NCBI RefSeq assembly: GCF_051014685.1
Contig: NC_135054.1
Coordinates: 7,630,001 to 7,694,000, forward strand
Source of the DNA: Ptiloglossa arizonensis
Lineage: Eukaryota; Arthropoda; Insecta; Hymenoptera; Colletidae
Direction of reading: 5' to 3'
Length of the DNA: 64,000 nt
Positions 63,079 through 64,000 of this stretch are shown here, piece by piece (position 1 is the stretch's first letter; the number at the start of each line of letters is the position of its first letter). Made by a program: the position numbers and the translations under genes. The notes under the pieces are model-generated. The model made no database searches, was not told the origin of the DNA, and saw only the letters and a program-made list of their open reading frames with translations.

Positions 63079-63312
63079 ATGAAAATTATGTCGGTTTTCC
63101 TCGTTATGGAACGCTTTCAGGATCAAAGGCAATCGTTCTGCAAGAATATTGTGAAAGGACGTTGTACACGAAGCCCTTTGTTCGAGAAAACTGACCTCTG
63201 CCATAAGTCGTTTTGCTACATGACCCTTTCCAAGAGAAAATTAACTAATATTTTCCAGCCCCTCTTCACTCAAGTCTTTGAAAATTTACACAAATTCGTC
63301 AACATGGAATAA
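63079..63312 (+). CDS. Weak candidate: 77-residue frame with signal-peptide-like start and four cysteines
   Basis: The frame is open from ATG at 63079 to TAA at 63310. Its first residues, MKIMSVFLVM, are hydrophobic, and the middle carries four cysteines in the order C-x8-C-x11-C-x4-C, so it could be a small secreted peptide. The segment is less AT-rich than its neighbours. An acceptor-like CATGTATTTAG just upstream also allows it to be a terminal exon that enters this frame. Against it: the start context is poor, no family is recognised, no clear promoter is seen, and frames of this size also arise by chance here. Confidence 0.25.
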   Translation: MKIMSVFLVMERFQDQRQSFCKNIVKGRCTRSPLFEKTDLCHKSFCYMTLSKRKLTNIFQPLFTQVFENLHKFVNME

Positions 63313-64000
63313 ACCCAGCCATATGGTTTTAACACAAGATGTCTCACTAGAACAGTTCACTGTAACACCTTCGCTGCTTGGTAATAATAACGAGAAATAT
63401 AGCTTACAAAATTTGTACGGTTTTGGGAAAATAATGTGCTGATAATTGTTTCTTTATAGATAGACGCACAAAGAAATCCAGTATCAAATATACAATATTA
63501 CTGTTAATTAAAATAACGACACACAGAAAAAACTTAATATATCCCAGGTAAATTTAAATCGACAAATTCTCAACTAAATGAGCTTGCAGTTTGCAAGAGT
63601 AGTACCTATTTAACTACAAACTCGTTCAAAATTAAATTACATTAAAATTGCCAAAGGCTCGTTGAATAATAATTTTCATATTTCACTGTTCCAACAACAC
63701 TGACTCGTTTAAAGTTTAATCCCCTTCTTCGACAAGTATTCAATTTAAGTGGATAACGAAGTAACGACTAATTTTCGGTTAATTTCTCCAGAAATTTCAT
63801 CAAGAACAGCGCAGTGGAAAGAGGAAGGGGAATTCGTTTCTTTTATATTTGAATTCCACAAATATTCCACGCGGGATGAATAACGCGCGCATTGTTACAG
63901 CAATACGAGTTTATCGAATGCAGTTCCCCAGAAAGCAAACCACGAAAGCAGAAGATATCCTTTATCGACCGGAAGAAGTCGAAAGGCTTAGGCGTAGCGT

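Larger units (their letters stand above)
61750..64000. other. AT-rich stretch to the window end
   Basis: It holds the 40-bp direct repeat at 62451 and the weak secreted-peptide candidate at 63079-63312. No promoter or RNA gene was recognised. Confidence 0.4.

Overview
This window looks like nuclear DNA from an insect, most likely a hymenopteran (bee, ant or wasp). It is AT-rich, yet CpG is not depleted: CG-rich words are common in short islands. No reading frame exceeds about 200 codons. There is no bacterial gene packing and there are no operons. The transposon debris fits an insect: a mariner-type terminal inverted repeat, a TTAA-flanked piggyBac-type miniature element and a Jockey-like LINE relic. 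The species cannot be named from the sequence alone.

Only one protein-coding exon is well supported. It lies on the minus strand at 28333-28457, has a strong acceptor and donor, and encodes transmembrane helix 2, a short loop and the start of helix 3 of a stargazin/CACNG-like member of the claudin superfamily. Its flanks are therefore introns of that gene. No other exon of it was recognised, so much of the window may be long intron, possibly holding intronic regulatory DNA, or intergenic DNA beyond the gene ends. A handful of short frames with start or splice signals are listed as weak candidates.

The rest alternates between AT-rich DNA and GC/CpG-rich islands of about 0.3-0.9 kb (for example near 5.5-6.4, 12.4-12.9, 19.1-19.7, 33.9-34.7, 44.5-45.1 and 58.4-59.2 kb). 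Most long frames sit in these islands and overlap on both strands, as expected where stop codons are rare by composition. The clearest non-gene structures are:
- a 120-bp sequence present twice in opposite orientation, 35.6 kb apart, alignable without gaps at about 78% identity with a conserved small hairpin core;
- a 76-nt near-perfect hairpin at 23.7 kb;
- a four-copy minisatellite with alternating long and short units at 48.1-48.5 kb;
- a purine-rich tandem array at 31.4 kb;
- a 156-bp direct duplication at 24.4 and 25.0 kb;
- inverted repeats at 39.9 and 40.7 kb.

I found no CRISPR array, rRNA, convincing tRNA or known microRNA, and no evidence of a new multi-gene system. The two items most worth testing are the inverted 120-bp pair and the 23.7-kb hairpin.
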